Shown here: positions 9,019 to 17,994 of the stretch, in pieces | How the letters are laid out: the number at the start of each line of letters is the position of its first letter | Numbering within the stretch: the first letter of the stretch is position 1 | Assembly (NCBI GenBank): GCA_045811525.1 | Contig: JBJMTV010000042.1 | Coordinates: 1-64,000, forward strand | Direction of reading: 5' to 3' | From: VAZQ01 sp045811525 | GTDB lineage: Bacteria; Pseudomonadota; Alphaproteobacteria; Rhizobiales; Xanthobacteraceae | Length of the DNA stretch: 64,000 nucleotides | Program-made: the position numbers and the translations under genes | The notes under the pieces: model-generated | Told to the model about the DNA's origin: nothing | Database searches by the model: none | The model's input: the letters and a program-made list of their open reading frames with translations, nothing else

Positions 9019-12000
9019 ATGGCTATTTCCTTCTCCTCACCCAATACGCGCGAGCCCGCTGCCCGCGGTGCCGGCGTAACCGCAGTCCTCGGACCCACCA
9101 ATACCGGCAAGACTCACCTCGCGATCGAGCGGATGCTCGCACATTCCTCCGGCATCATGGGATTGCCGCTGCGACTGCTGGCGCGCGAGGTTTACAACAA
9201 GGTGGCGGAGCGCGCCGGCCCCGACGCAGTCGCACTGGTGACCGGCGAAGAGAAAATCAAGCCGGCGAACCCGCGCTACTGGGTGTCGACGGTCGAAGCG
9301 ATGCCGCGTGACCTCGATGTGGCATTCCTCGCCATCGACGAGGTGCAGCTCGCTGCGGATCTGGAGCGCGGCCACGTCTTCACCGAACGCATGCTCAATC
9401 GACGCGGCCGCGAGGAAACGTTGGTGCTCGGTGCGCACACGATGCGGCCCATGGTGGAGCGACTGCTTCCCGGGGCGCACATCCTGACCCGGCCACGGCT
9501 GTCGCAACTTTCCTTTGCCGGCGAGAAGAAGATCACCAGGCTGCCGCGCCGGTCGGCGATCGTGGCGTTTTCAGCAGACGAGGTCTACGCCATCGCCGAG
9601 CTGATCCGGCGCCAGCGCGGCGGGGCGGCAGTTGTCCTTGGCGCCCTGTCGCCGCGCACGCGCAATGCCCAGGTTGCGCTGTATCAGTCGGGAGACGTCG
9701 AATATCTGGTCGCCACCGATGCGATCGGCATGGGGCTCAACCTCGACGTCGACCACGTGGCCTTCGCCTCCGACCGCAAGTTCGACGGCTATCAGTTTCG
9801 CAAGCTCAATCCCGCCGAGCTTGCGCAAATCGCCGGTCGTGCCGGACGTGCGACGCGCGATGGAACCTTCGGCACCACCGGCAGGTGTCCACCCTTTGAA
9901 ACGGAGCTGGTGCAGGCTCTGGAGAGCCATTCGTTCGAGCCCATCAAGCTGCTGCAGTGGCGCAACAGCGACCTCGATTTCTCCTCGATCGCCGCCCTGC
10001 ACGCCTCGCTCGCCGTGACGCCGCAGCATGCCGGGCTCACTCGCGCCCCGGTGGCGGAGGACATCCAGGTTTTGGATCATGCCGGTCGCGAGGACGACAT
10101 CCGCGCCCTGGCGACGACACGCCAGGCGGTCGAGCGGCTGTGGGACGTGTGCCAAGTGCCGGATTATCGCAAGATCTCTCCGGCCGCGCACGCCGAGCTC
10201 GCCACGACGTTATTCACGTTCCTCATGCGCGAGGGGGCAATCCCCGCGGACTGGTTCGCGCACCACGTGGATGAGGCTGATCGTGTGGATGGCGACATCG
10301 ATACCCTTTCCAATCGCATCGCCCACATTCGCACCTGGACCTTCGCCGCCAACCGACCGGACTGGCTGCAAGACCCGGAGCATTGGCAGGGCGTCACGCG
10401 CGCGGTCGAAGACAAGCTGTCGGACGCGCTGCATGAGCGACTGACCGAACGCTTCGTCGATCGCCGCACCAGCGTGCTAATGCGTCGGCTGCGCGAGAAT
10501 ACCGTGCTCGAGACCGACATCAGCAAGTCGGGCGAGGTGGTGGTCGAGGGCCACGCCATCGGCCGGCTCGATGGGTTTGTGTTCACTCCGGCGAGCTCGA
10601 GCGCAGGGTCGGAGGCGCGTGCGCTGGCCGGCGCTGCGCAAAAGGCGCTGTCGGGGGAGATCGACGCCCGCGCGACGCGGCTTGCGCAAGCGGCGGACGG
10701 CCAATTGCTGCTGGCTCGCGACGGTATTGTTCGCTGGCTTGGCCAGCCCGTCGCCAAGCTTGTCGCCGGCGAGGAGCCCCTCAAACCGCGATTGCGTATC
10801 ATTTCCGACGAGCATCTCACCGGCGCACCGCGTGACGCGGTGCAGGCGCGGCTCGATCTGTGGCTCAAGTCGCACATCGAACGCGTGCTCGAGCCGTTGT
10901 TCCGGCTTGCTGCCGCCGACGACATCACCGGGATCGCGCGCGGCATCGCTTTCCAGCTGACCGAGGCGCTGGGCGTGCTCGACCGATCCAAGGTTGCCCA
11001 GGAGGTCAAGGGGCTAGACCAGGCCGCTCGGGCCACTCTGCGCAAATACGCGGTGCGGTTCGGCACCTACCACCTGCATGTCCCGGCTTTGCTCAAGCCC
11101 GGCCCCCGGCTCCTTGCGACGCAGCTCTGGGCACTGAAACATGGCGGCACCGACAGCGACGCCTTGGAGCGGGTCCAGCAACTCGCCGGAAGCGGGCGCA
11201 CCTCGATTGCGGTCGACCAGGAGATCCCCAAGTCGCTCTACAGCATTGCCGGCTACCGCGTTTGTGGGGAGCGCGCGGTGCGGGTGGATATCCTGGAGCG
11301 AATTGCCGATCTCATTCGGCCAGCTTTGGCTTGGCGCGAAGGGGCTCCGGGTGCCAAGCCTCCCGGGGCCATCAACGGCTTTGGCTTTACCGTCAGCGTG
11401 CCGATGACCTCGCTCGCGGGGTGCTCGGGTGAGGACTTTGCGTCGATCTTGCGCGCGCTCGGCTATCGCATGGAGCGGCGACCCAAGCCCATCGAGCCGC
11501 CGCCCACGCCTGCGGTACCGCTGGAGACGAATGGCCAAGTTGCCGCCGATCCTGGAACGCTCGACACACCGCGGCCGCCGGGCGCCGAGCAGGCGGTGCT
11601 TACGCGCGTTTCGGCGGATGAGCCTTCCGCTGCAATGGAAGCTCTCCCGTCGCAAGAACCTCCCGCGGCGCCCCCCGCAGATGCACTGGTCAAGGTGCCG
11701 GCAGCGGACTCACCGCCGCAGGATCTCAGCAGCTCTGCGGAGGCTCCTGCGTCCGCAGCGGATGCTGCTGCCGAGACGCCGGCCGCCGAATCCGCGGCGC
11801 CGGCAACGCAGCCCAGCACCGACCTCATCGAGGTGTGGCGGCCGGGCGGGCGGCGCGAAGAGCAACGCCGGAGTGAGCGCAAGCGACCGCGGCGCCAGCC
11901 GGACGCACCCGCGGTCAGCTCCCCACCGCCTCAAGCGGCGGGCGAGGCGTTACCTCCAGCCGCCCAGCCGGGCCCGGCAACTCCGCCCCCTGGCGCGCAT

Positions 12001-12309
12001 CGTCGTCGTCACGAGCGCCGCGCGGAGAGCGAAGGGGAAGCGGCTGGAAAAAGTGGTGAGCACCGGCGCCCAAGGGAGCGTCATCCGCAGGGTGAGCGCC
12101 CCGGCTCTTCTGAGCGACTGCCGCGGCGTCCACGGGCTGAGCGCCCTCAGGGCGACCGGCCGGAGCGCGACCCGACCTTGCGCGCCAAATACATCAAAGG
12201 GCGCGATGAGCGGGGCGCGCGTCGGGAACGGGAGGCCGATCCCAACTCACCCTTCGCCAAGCTCGCCGCGCTCAAGGAGCAGCTCGAGGCGAACGCCAAG
12301 GACCGCTGA
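9019..12309 (+). CDS. SUV3-like ATP-dependent RNA helicase with long disordered tail
   Basis: The 1096-residue protein matches the mitochondrial SUV3 type of DExH helicase. Motif I reads GPTNTGKTH (residues 27-35), motif II is IDEVQ, motif V is TDAIGMGLNLDVDHVAF and motif VI is QIAGRAGRA. A helical SUV3-C type region follows, with sequence up to about residue 830. The last 260 residues are low-complexity (Ala/Pro-rich, then Arg/Glu-rich). They end in a conserved-looking stretch YIKGRDERGARRERE followed by NSPFAKLAALKEQL. SUV3 works in RNA turnover with an exonuclease. The bacterial role is probably RNA processing or decay. ATG 9019 has only a weak site. The S4 gene starts 12 bases downstream. 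Confidence 0.88.
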   Translation: MAISFSSPNTREPAARGAGVTAVLGPTNTGKTHLAIERMLAHSSGIMGLPLRLLAREVYNKVAERAGPDAVALVTGEEKIKPANPRYWVSTVEAMPRDLDVAFLAIDEVQLAADLERGHVFTERMLNRRGREETLVLGAHTMRPMVERLLPGAHILTRPRLSQLSFAGEKKITRLPRRSAIVAFSADEVYAIAELIRRQRGGAAVVLGALSPRTRNAQVALYQSGDVEYLVATDAIGMGLNLDVDHVAFASDRKFDGYQFRKLNPAELAQIAGRAGRATRDGTFGTTGRCPPFETELVQALESHSFEPIKLLQWRNSDLDFSSIAALHASLAVTPQHAGLTRAPVAEDIQVLDHAGREDDIRALATTRQAVERLWDVCQVPDYRKISPAAHAELATTLFTFLMREGAIPADWFAHHVDEADRVDGDIDTLSNRIAHIRTWTFAANRPDWLQDPEHWQGVTRAVEDKLSDALHERLTERFVDRRTSVLMRRLRENTVLETDISKSGEVVVEGHAIGRLDGFVFTPASSSAGSEARALAGAAQKALSGEIDARATRLAQAADGQLLLARDGIVRWLGQPVAKLVAGEEPLKPRLRIISDEHLTGAPRDAVQARLDLWLKSHIERVLEPLFRLAAADDITGIARGIAFQLTEALGVLDRSKVAQEVKGLDQAARATLRKYAVRFGTYHLHVPALLKPGPRLLATQLWALKHGGTDSDALERVQQLAGSGRTSIAVDQEIPKSLYSIAGYRVCGERAVRVDILERIADLIRPALAWREGAPGAKPPGAINGFGFTVSVPMTSLAGCSGEDFASILRALGYRMERRPKPIEPPPTPAVPLETNGQVAADPGTLDTPRPPGAEQAVLTRVSADEPSAAMEALPSQEPPAAPPADALVKVPAADSPPQDLSSSAEAPASAADAAAETPAAESAAPATQPSTDLIEVWRPGGRREEQRRSERKRPRRQPDAPAVSSPPPQAAGEALPPAAQPGPATPPPGAHRRRHERRAESEGEAAGKSGEHRRPRERHPQGERPGSSERLPRRPRAERPQGDRPERDPTLRAKYIKGRDERGARREREADPNSPFAKLAALKEQLEANAKDR

Positions 12310-12321
12310 GACTGTCGCCCC

Positions 12322-12588
12322 TTGAACGCCTCTGACAGGCAGCGCATCGACAAGTGGTTGTGGCACGCGCGGGTGGTGCGGACACGCAGCGCAGCAGCGG
12401 CGCTCGCCAACGCCGGACACCTGCGCATCAACGGCCAGCGTGTGAACGCCGCAAGCCGGACGGTGCGGGTCGGCGACGTGGTAACGGTGTCACTCGACCA
12501 CTCTGTGCGCGTGCTAAAAGTCTTGAGTTTTGCCGACCGGCGCGGCTCGACGGATGAGGCAAGTCGCCTGTCAGAGCCGATCGCGTAA
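12322..12588 (+). CDS. S4 domain RNA-binding protein (Hsp15-like)
   Basis: The 88-residue product has the S4 fold: QRIDKWLWHARVVRTRSAA followed by HLRINGQRVNAASRTVRVGDVVTV. This matches the Hsp15/RNA-binding S4 family, whose E. coli member binds ribosomal subunits carrying a stalled nascent chain. It is shorter than E. coli Hsp15 and lacks its longer C-terminal tail. The start is TTG at 12322, 12 bases after the helicase stop, so the two genes are likely co-transcribed. An RNA helicase followed by an RNA-binding protein suggests related roles. Confidence 0.85.
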   Translation: MNASDRQRIDKWLWHARVVRTRSAAAALANAGHLRINGQRVNAASRTVRVGDVVTVSLDHSVRVLKVLSFADRRGSTDEASRLSEPIA

Positions 12589-12672
12589 GCAGGCGCGGCG
12601 CTCCGCACCCGGCCGACCTTGCTTGGGCGGGAACCATGCGCTAGGGACCGAGGCTTCCGGAGAGCTCCAGTA

Positions 12673-13008
12673 ATGACCTACGTCGTCATCGAAAGTTGCA
12701 TTAAGTGCAAGTACATGGACTGCGTGGAGGTGTGCCCCGTCGATTGTTTCTACGAGGGCGCCAACATGCTGGTGATCCATCCCGATGAATGCATCGATTG
12801 CGGCGTATGCGAACCGGAATGTCCCGTTGATGCGATCAAGCCGGATACGGAGCCTGCGCTGGAAGACTTTCTCAAGCTGAATGCCGACTTTGCGAAAGTG
12901 TGGCCGAACATCACCACGAAAAAAGAGCCCCCATCCGACGCCGACGAGTGGAAGGATGTACCGGGAAAGAAAAAATACTTTTCCGACGAGGGCGGCTCGG
13001 GAGACTGA
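12673..13008 (+). CDS. fdxA: Seven-iron ferredoxin FdxA
   Basis: The 111-residue product is a 3Fe-4S/4Fe-4S ferredoxin. The N-terminal cysteine set is CIKCKYMDCVEVCPVDCF, followed by CIDCGVCEPECPVDAI, with the C-terminal DEWKDVPGKKKYFS found in the FdxA family. It carries electrons at low potential in the cytoplasm. ATG 12673 is chosen because the family begins MTYVVIE. An upstream in-frame start at 12619 would add a sequence not seen in relatives. A GGAG site lies about 12 bases upstream. A short GAAA-capped hairpin follows the gene at 13050. Confidence 0.95.
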   Translation: MTYVVIESCIKCKYMDCVEVCPVDCFYEGANMLVIHPDECIDCGVCEPECPVDAIKPDTEPALEDFLKLNADFAKVWPNITTKKEPPSDADEWKDVPGKKKYFSDEGGSGD

Positions 13009-13049
13009 GCCGGCGCGTTAACCGCCATGACAAAAATATAATGCGAGAA

Positions 13050-13067
13050 CGCCGGAAACGGCGGTTT
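13050..13067 (+). terminator. Possible weak terminator after fdxA
   Basis: A five-base-pair stem (CGCCG/CGGCG) is closed by a GAAA tetraloop and followed by GTTTT. The stem is short, so termination strength is uncertain. Spacing of about 40 bases after the fdxA stop fits. Confidence 0.45.
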
Positions 13068-13202
13068 TGTAACGCCGCAACATTTTGATTTTTCCGGAAA
13101 ACGTGATATACATTCGGAAAATGAGCACAGACCCGCGCCCGAGCCGCTCCCCCAGGGGAGCGTTATTTTTCAGGCGCTCCCGAGGAATCGTCAACTAGGG
13201 AC

Positions 13203-13985
13203 GTGAGACCCACGACACGAGCCGTGGCTGGAAAAACGCGCCATCGGTCCAAGAAGACCGCCGCTACCACCAAGCGGACCAAGAAGACCTCCCTGAGCGA
13301 GCGCAGGAGGGCATCGCCGGCTCCGCGCGCCAGTCGCCGCGGAGCCCCCGTGGATAAGACACCCGTACGGCGCAAGCCGGACGAAGGAGCGACCCCTGGA
13401 ATGATGATCAAAAAGACCACGCAGCGCCAAGGCTTCAAGACCAGCGAGTTCATCGTCTATCCCTCGCATGGTGTGGGCCAGATCATCGGCATCGAGGAAC
13501 AGGAAGTCGCGGGCGCGAAGCTCGAGCTGTTCGTCATTACCTTTGTCAAAGACAAGATGACGCTCCGTGTTCCGACGGCGAAGATCGCCTCGGTCGGGAT
13601 GCGCAAGCTCGCCGAGGGACCCTTGGTCAAGCGTGCCCTCGAGACCTTGAAAGGCCGCGCCCGCATCAAGCGGACCATGTGGTCACGTCGCGCCCAGGAA
13701 TACGAAGCGAAGATCAATTCCGGCGACATCGTCGCCATTGCCGAAGTGGTCCGCGACCTGTTCCGTTCGGACAGCCAGCCGGAGCAATCATATTCCGAGC
13801 GGCAGCTTTACGAAGCGGCGCTCGATCGGCTTTCGCGCGAGATCTCAGCGGTGCAACGCATCACCGAGACCGAGGCGATCAAGGAGATCGAGGCTTCGCT
13901 CGCCAAAGGCCCGCGGCGCGGTCCCAAGCCCGCCGAGGGTGAAGGCGAGGAAGACGAGGCGTTGGTCGAGGACGAGGCTGCCTGA
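13203..13985 (+). CDS. carD: CarD/CdnL-family RNA polymerase-binding regulator
   Basis: CarD proteins bind the RNA polymerase beta subunit through a Tudor-like domain and stabilise open complexes at promoters such as rRNA promoters. The core starts near residue 75 (QGFKTSEFIVYPSHGVGQI), then IEEQEVAGAKLELFVI and the polymerase-contact strand DKMTLRVPTAK. The helical C-terminal domain has WSRRAQEYEAKINSGDI and SYSERQLYEAAL. A Lys/Arg-rich N-terminal extension of about 65 residues precedes it when GTG 13203 is used. ATG 13401 would remove it and give 194 residues. Rhizobiales relatives I recall have a similar basic extension, so GTG is preferred. A clean terminator follows. Confidence 0.9.
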   Translation: MRPTTRAVAGKTRHRSKKTAATTKRTKKTSLSERRRASPAPRASRRGAPVDKTPVRRKPDEGATPGMMIKKTTQRQGFKTSEFIVYPSHGVGQIIGIEEQEVAGAKLELFVITFVKDKMTLRVPTAKIASVGMRKLAEGPLVKRALETLKGRARIKRTMWSRRAQEYEAKINSGDIVAIAEVVRDLFRSDSQPEQSYSERQLYEAALDRLSREISAVQRITETEAIKEIEASLAKGPRRGPKPAEGEGEEDEALVEDEAA

Positions 13986-14014
13986 CGCTGATCAGTACTT
14001 CGTGCAAATTTCTG

Positions 14015-14040
14015 GTGGCCGGGCATGTCCCGGCCACTTT
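14015..14040 (+). terminator. Rho-independent terminator after carD
   Basis: A perfect nine-base-pair stem (GTGGCCGGG at 14015-14023 with CCCGGCCAC at 14029-14037) has a five-base loop and is followed by TTT and a T-rich stretch. It lies 30 bases after the carD stop and fits that gene. Confidence 0.8.
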
Positions 14041-14256
14041 CATTTGATGCGCCGCTCTTGGTGCCCCGCGATCGGCACCGAGGCGGAGGTTTGCGCCGCG
14101 ATGCACATGCGCCACACCCGTGCAAAATCGTCCCACACTGGTAACGCCTCCGTAACAAAGGGGATAAAGACCGGCAAAATGTCCCGCGCGAGCCATAATT
14201 AAGCTCGCTTTCCCCGCAGGATCCGGGTCCAACGGGGACCGAGCAGGCGAGGGGGC

Positions 14257-15039
14257 ATGCGGGGGCTTACCAACAGGAATGCGCACGCGCTGGCGTGCTT
14301 GGCGGTGCTAGGCGGAGCCGGATTGGGTGGCTTGGCCGCAGGCTGGAGCGCGGGGACCAACGCCAAGGCCGAGCGGGCAGTGACAATCCGAGTGGCGGAA
14401 ATGGCGCCAGCCGACATCGTCAACCTGCGCTTCCCCGCTGAATTTGGCGACGTTGCTGAGGCAGCCGCTCCTGCAATGGTGGCTTTCGCATCGGCCGACG
14501 GCGCAATCACCCTGTTCAACCCGCAACCGACCTATTCGATCAATCCGCAGCCAGCTTATCCGGTCGCCACCGCCGTCGAGGCCGCACCAGCCGAGCAGGC
14601 GGCCGCCGTGCCGCCGCCCGAGCCACCCAAGCAGAAAGCATCCCCGCCACAGATCGCCACGGCGAACCCTGCGCCCGCGAGAATCGCGCTCGCGAGCGTG
14701 TCCAGCAAGCCCGCAACGGTGAAGCCTGCCCGGAGCAATGCGGTTCTCAACGACGCACAGATCTCCAGCATCAAGCGGCGGCTCAATCTAACGCCCGACC
14801 AGCAGCGCTATTGGCCGGCCGTTGAAGCCGAGTTGCGCAAGATGGAATACAGCAAGGGCGCCGACGGCAAATCCACACAGGGCACGCGCATGGCCTCTGT
14901 CGATATGAGTAAGGTCAACGTGGATGGCCTCAAGTCGGCGGGTTTTCCGCTGGTCATGAGCTTCAATGACGAGCAGCGGGCCGAGCTCAAGTCACTCGCG
15001 CATCTGCTCGGCCTCGATAGCGTGATGTCGGGCCTCTGA
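14257..15039 (+). CDS. Hypothetical exported Ala/Pro-rich protein with CpxP/Spy-like motif
   Basis: The 260-residue product has a hydrophobic N-terminus (ALACLAVLGGAGLGGLAAGW) suggesting export or a membrane anchor. Residues about 100-160 are low-complexity (Ala/Pro, with EPPKQKASPP). The C-terminal third looks folded and has LNDAQISSIKRRLNLTPDQQ and YWPAVEAELRKM, an LTxxQ-type pattern seen in Spy/CpxP-like periplasmic proteins. It ends in a second helical segment MSFNDEQRAELKSLAHLLGL. A Spy-like envelope role is possible but unproven. ATG 14257 follows a G-rich site. A terminator follows at 15087. Its neighbours carD and ubiD give no further clue. Confidence 0.75.
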   Translation: MRGLTNRNAHALACLAVLGGAGLGGLAAGWSAGTNAKAERAVTIRVAEMAPADIVNLRFPAEFGDVAEAAAPAMVAFASADGAITLFNPQPTYSINPQPAYPVATAVEAAPAEQAAAVPPPEPPKQKASPPQIATANPAPARIALASVSSKPATVKPARSNAVLNDAQISSIKRRLNLTPDQQRYWPAVEAELRKMEYSKGADGKSTQGTRMASVDMSKVNVDGLKSAGFPLVMSFNDEQRAELKSLAHLLGLDSVMSGL

Positions 15040-15086
15040 GGCGTTCGCGCCGGCTCCAGTTTCCGCCTAGGCTCCCCTGTCCTGAG

Positions 15087-15113
15087 CCCGGCCTTGCGCC
15101 GGGGGTTCTTGTT
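15087..15113 (+). terminator. Terminator after the CpxP-like hypothetical gene
   Basis: A stem CCCGGC (15087-15092) pairs with GCCGGG (15098-15103) around a five-base loop, followed by GGTTCTTGTTG and ATTT. It lies between the preceding gene and the UbiD-like gene and so could separate their transcripts. Confidence 0.65.
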
Positions 15114-15245
15114 GATTTGCGGGCGCCCGCCCCGGTCCCGCCGGTCCGCCCCTCGGTCATTGGCGCGTCTGTTTGCGCCACCGCTCCACTCATCTACAGT
15201 CTCGCTCAGCTGTTGCGCTCAACTCCAGCAGGCGGCGGAAAACCA

Positions 15246-16811
15246 ATGGACATGAATCTCTCCATGCCCGGCAGCGCGGGCGAGCAGTCCGTCGAGGGGC
15301 GGCCACTCCCCCAGCGCGGCCGGCGCCCCAACTCCAGCGATCTCGACGCCTGGTTGGAAAAGGTCGAAACGCTGGGCGAGCTCAAGCGCATCACCGCAGA
15401 GGTGGATCCTGATCTGGAGGCGGCGACCATCACCTACTTGGTCGGCGGCCAGAGGTCGCCAGCGCTGTTGTTCGAGAACATTAAGGGGCACCCCGGGCAC
15501 AAGGCGCTCTACAATATGATCGGCTGCAACCTCTCGCGCTTCTGCCTGATGATCGGCGAGCAGCCGGTCGATCACCCGCTAAAAGCGGTGCAGATCCTGC
15601 AGCAGAAGCTCGGTCGCAAGTTGCCGCCCAAGGAGGTGCCGGCCGCGCAGGCAATCTGCAACCAGAACATTGTCGAAGGCGAGAAGATCGACATTCGCAT
15701 GTTTCCGGCGCAACGGATGTGGCCGCTCGACGGCGGGCTCTATCTCGGCACCGGCGACGCGGTGATCACCAAGGACCCTGAGACCGGCCGCATCAATGTC
15801 GGGACCTATCGAATGATGATAAAGGGCCCGCGCGAAATCGGGGTTTATACGTCGCCGGGCAAGGACGCGACCACCGACCGCGAGAAATGGTGGAAGTCCG
15901 GAAAACCGATGCCGATCGCGGCGGCATATGGAATTGATCCGCTGCTTTTCCTGGTCGCCGCGACGAGCCTGCCGAAGACCGAGTGCGAGTACGACTACTA
16001 TTCCGGCATAAACGGCGCGCCCATCGAGGTGTTCACCAGCGATCTTACGGGTCTGCCGCTGCCGGCGCGCGCCGAGATCGTGCTGGAGGGTTTTCTCTAT
16101 CCAGACGAAACCTTTGCCGAGGGACCGTTCGGCGAGTTCACCGGCTACTACGGTCGCCCAAGCGGTGCCACGCCCTATATGCGGGTCGAGCGCCTGCGCT
16201 ACCGGGACAACCCGACACTGACCTGCGCACTGATGGCCGACGGCGCCGCCAACGAGGCGGGTCTGTTCTGGGCGGCGCTTCGCTCGGCGGGTATCTGGGC
16301 CGACCTGCACAAGCTCGGGGTGCCAGGCATCCAGGGCGTCTGGTCAATTCCCGAGGCAGCTGGCTGGGGTATCACCGTCGTGTCGATCAAGCAGATGTAT
16401 GCCGGCCACGCGCCGCAAGTGATGGCGCTCGCCGCCCAGTGCACCGCCGGCGCCTATTTCGGAAAATACGTGATCGTGGTCGACGACGACATAGACCCGA
16501 CCAACGTCAACCAGGTGCTTTGGGCGATGGCGACGCGCTCACGTCCGGCACAGTCGATCGACATCCTGCGTGAGACCTGGAGCACTTATCTCGATCCCAG
16601 TCTCAACCCGCCGGAGATCAGGCCGTGGGGTTCGAAGTGCTTGATCAATGCGTGCATGGATTACCGGTTCATCAAGTCTTTCTCGCGCCGCACCAAGCTC
16701 TCGAGGTCGACCTATGAGCAGGTGGTGGCACGCTGGGAAGAGCTTGGGCTCAGCGGCACGCCACCGGCGGTGTCCGTCTTCGAGGATGAGAACCCGCCGG
16801 CAGTGACGTAG
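15246..16811 (+). CDS. UbiD-family decarboxylase
   Basis: UbiD-type enzymes use prenylated FMN and Mn2+ to decarboxylate or carboxylate aromatic or unsaturated acids. The 521-residue product carries family features throughout: LGELKRITAEVDPDLE near the N-terminus, AVITKDPETGRINVGTYRMM, FAEGPFGEFTGYYGRP (the conserved Glu region) and VVDDDIDPTNVNQVLWAMATR. The length is slightly above the E. coli enzyme. The substrate may be 4-hydroxy-3-polyprenylbenzoate or another acid, and sequence alone does not decide. No prenyltransferase (UbiX) gene is nearby. ATG 15246 is chosen because upstream in-frame codons lie in sequence with no coding character. The gene converges on the FecR-like gene. Confidence 0.9.
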   Translation: MDMNLSMPGSAGEQSVEGRPLPQRGRRPNSSDLDAWLEKVETLGELKRITAEVDPDLEAATITYLVGGQRSPALLFENIKGHPGHKALYNMIGCNLSRFCLMIGEQPVDHPLKAVQILQQKLGRKLPPKEVPAAQAICNQNIVEGEKIDIRMFPAQRMWPLDGGLYLGTGDAVITKDPETGRINVGTYRMMIKGPREIGVYTSPGKDATTDREKWWKSGKPMPIAAAYGIDPLLFLVAATSLPKTECEYDYYSGINGAPIEVFTSDLTGLPLPARAEIVLEGFLYPDETFAEGPFGEFTGYYGRPSGATPYMRVERLRYRDNPTLTCALMADGAANEAGLFWAALRSAGIWADLHKLGVPGIQGVWSIPEAAGWGITVVSIKQMYAGHAPQVMALAAQCTAGAYFGKYVIVVDDDIDPTNVNQVLWAMATRSRPAQSIDILRETWSTYLDPSLNPPEIRPWGSKCLINACMDYRFIKSFSRRTKLSRSTYEQVVARWEELGLSGTPPAVSVFEDENPPAVT

Positions 16812-16923
16812 AGATCGCGGTCGGTGCGGGAAGGAGGCGGGCCACTCGCCAGCCTCATTTGCGTTCTGCTGCGGACTTGGCCGCAACAACCCTGGGGAGA
16901 TCCTTACCCGCTCGCGACGCCTG

Positions 16924-17607
16924 TCACCGAATAACCACGATCAGCGGACCGGTGTTGGCCTGACGGCTCGCCTGCAGCGCCACGTCGATCAATCCACCGC
17001 CACTCTGCTGCAGCACCAGGTGGTAGGATTTCCCGTGTTCCAGAATGGGCGTCAGCACCTTTTGATCGAGGTTCAACGCACGCGCCCGGTCAGCTCCGTC
17101 CATGAGCACGATATTGCGGAGCGGCTCGCGCTTGTTCACGATCTTGATCGTAGGCCGCTCGGAAACCTGGGTGGTCTCCCCAGGCCCGAAGCTCCGCGTC
17201 ACAATTCCTCCCTGGTACGACGAGACGATTGGAGCAGCGCAGGCTTCCGGGTCTGTGGTCCAGGTGCCTGGTGTGACAACACCGGTTCTTAGGATCTCAG
17301 CCCGGCCCGGCCCGTTCAGCCTTATCAGCTTTCCCTGCCGGTAATGGCAAAGGCGCAGCTGGCTCCGATCTTCGAGGACCAGCTCAGCCCGCTCATCGAC
17401 GATGTCGAGGGCTTCGAGTTGAGTGAATCTCCCCTTGGAGATCGTGAATACCCGGCCTTGCACGTCCTCGACGTAAGCGACATCGGAGGATGGTTGCTGC
17501 GCCTCCGAGCGCGAGCTCGCGGCTGCAAGAAGGAGCGCCGAGAAGACGAGTGCTGCTGTGGCGTGGGAAACCGAACAAGCTTGAGGTCGGGCCTTGTCAC
17601 CTTGCAT
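16924..17607 (-). CDS. FecR-like exported protein (copy 1)
   Basis: The 227-residue product has a signal peptide (ATAALVFSALLLAAASSRSEA). The mature part resembles the periplasmic FecR fold: VAYVEDVQGRVFTISKG, then LEALDIVDERAELVLEDRS, RLCHYRQGKLIRLNGPGRAEI and CAAPIVSSYQGGIVTRS. A second copy lies at 25370-26062 with the same order of motifs. Two cysteines are conserved between the copies (in LCHY/ICHY and in CAAP/CVAP), so a disulfide is possible. FecR domains are known as sensors or adaptors in the envelope. The role here is inferred from context with OmpA, caspase and cyclase genes. ATG 17607 follows a CAGGAG site. Confidence 0.65.
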   Translation of the reverse strand: MQGDKARPQACSVSHATAALVFSALLLAAASSRSEAQQPSSDVAYVEDVQGRVFTISKGRFTQLEALDIVDERAELVLEDRSQLRLCHYRQGKLIRLNGPGRAEILRTGVVTPGTWTTDPEACAAPIVSSYQGGIVTRSFGPGETTQVSERPTIKIVNKREPLRNIVLMDGADRARALNLDQKVLTPILEHGKSYHLVLQQSGGGLIDVALQASRQANTGPLIVVIR

Positions 17608-17727
17608 GTGGTCAGCTCCTGAGAGCGATGGCGCGGGTCTCGCGTCACCTCTGGCAGCCGCGCTCGGTCGTGGCTCGAGCCAATGTCCAACCCACCCAAT
17701 AACCAGGGCGGCTGATAGTGCGGGTCC

Positions 17728-17994
17728 CTAGAAGCCGACCCCAATGATAATAGATGCTTGGCGCGTCGGGGCGGGTCTGAAAACACTCGGGAAAAAATAG
17801 TGATAAGACGCCAGACGCCGGGATCGTGGGGCGGGGCGCGCCATCACCGGGACTGCTGGTCGGACCGAGGCAGGGCTCACCTGCGCTGTGGCCGAGGGGC
17901 TCGCCTGCGCCGTGGATGACTCTACTGCCCCGGCTGGAGAGCTCGCGATGAGGAGGGCGGTACCGAAAAGGAGGGCGAAGCGGCGGGCACACAT
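17728..17994 (-). CDS. Small secreted hypothetical protein ending GVGF
   Basis: The 88-residue product has a signal peptide (FALLFGTALLIASSPAGAVE) followed by Ser/Ala/Pro-rich sequence and a short hydrophobic end, ASIIIGVGF. The orthocaspase at 22834 ends in the very similar TVGVGF, which I regard as suggestive, not proof. A GAGAGG site precedes ATG 17994. It reads in the same direction as the FecR-like gene, with a 120-base gap between the stop and that gene. No known domain was recognised. It is too short to be sure it is translated. Confidence 0.5.
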   Translation of the reverse strand: MCARRFALLFGTALLIASSPAGAVESSTAQASPSATAQVSPASVRPAVPVMARPAPRSRRLASYHYFFPSVFRPAPTRQASIIIGVGF

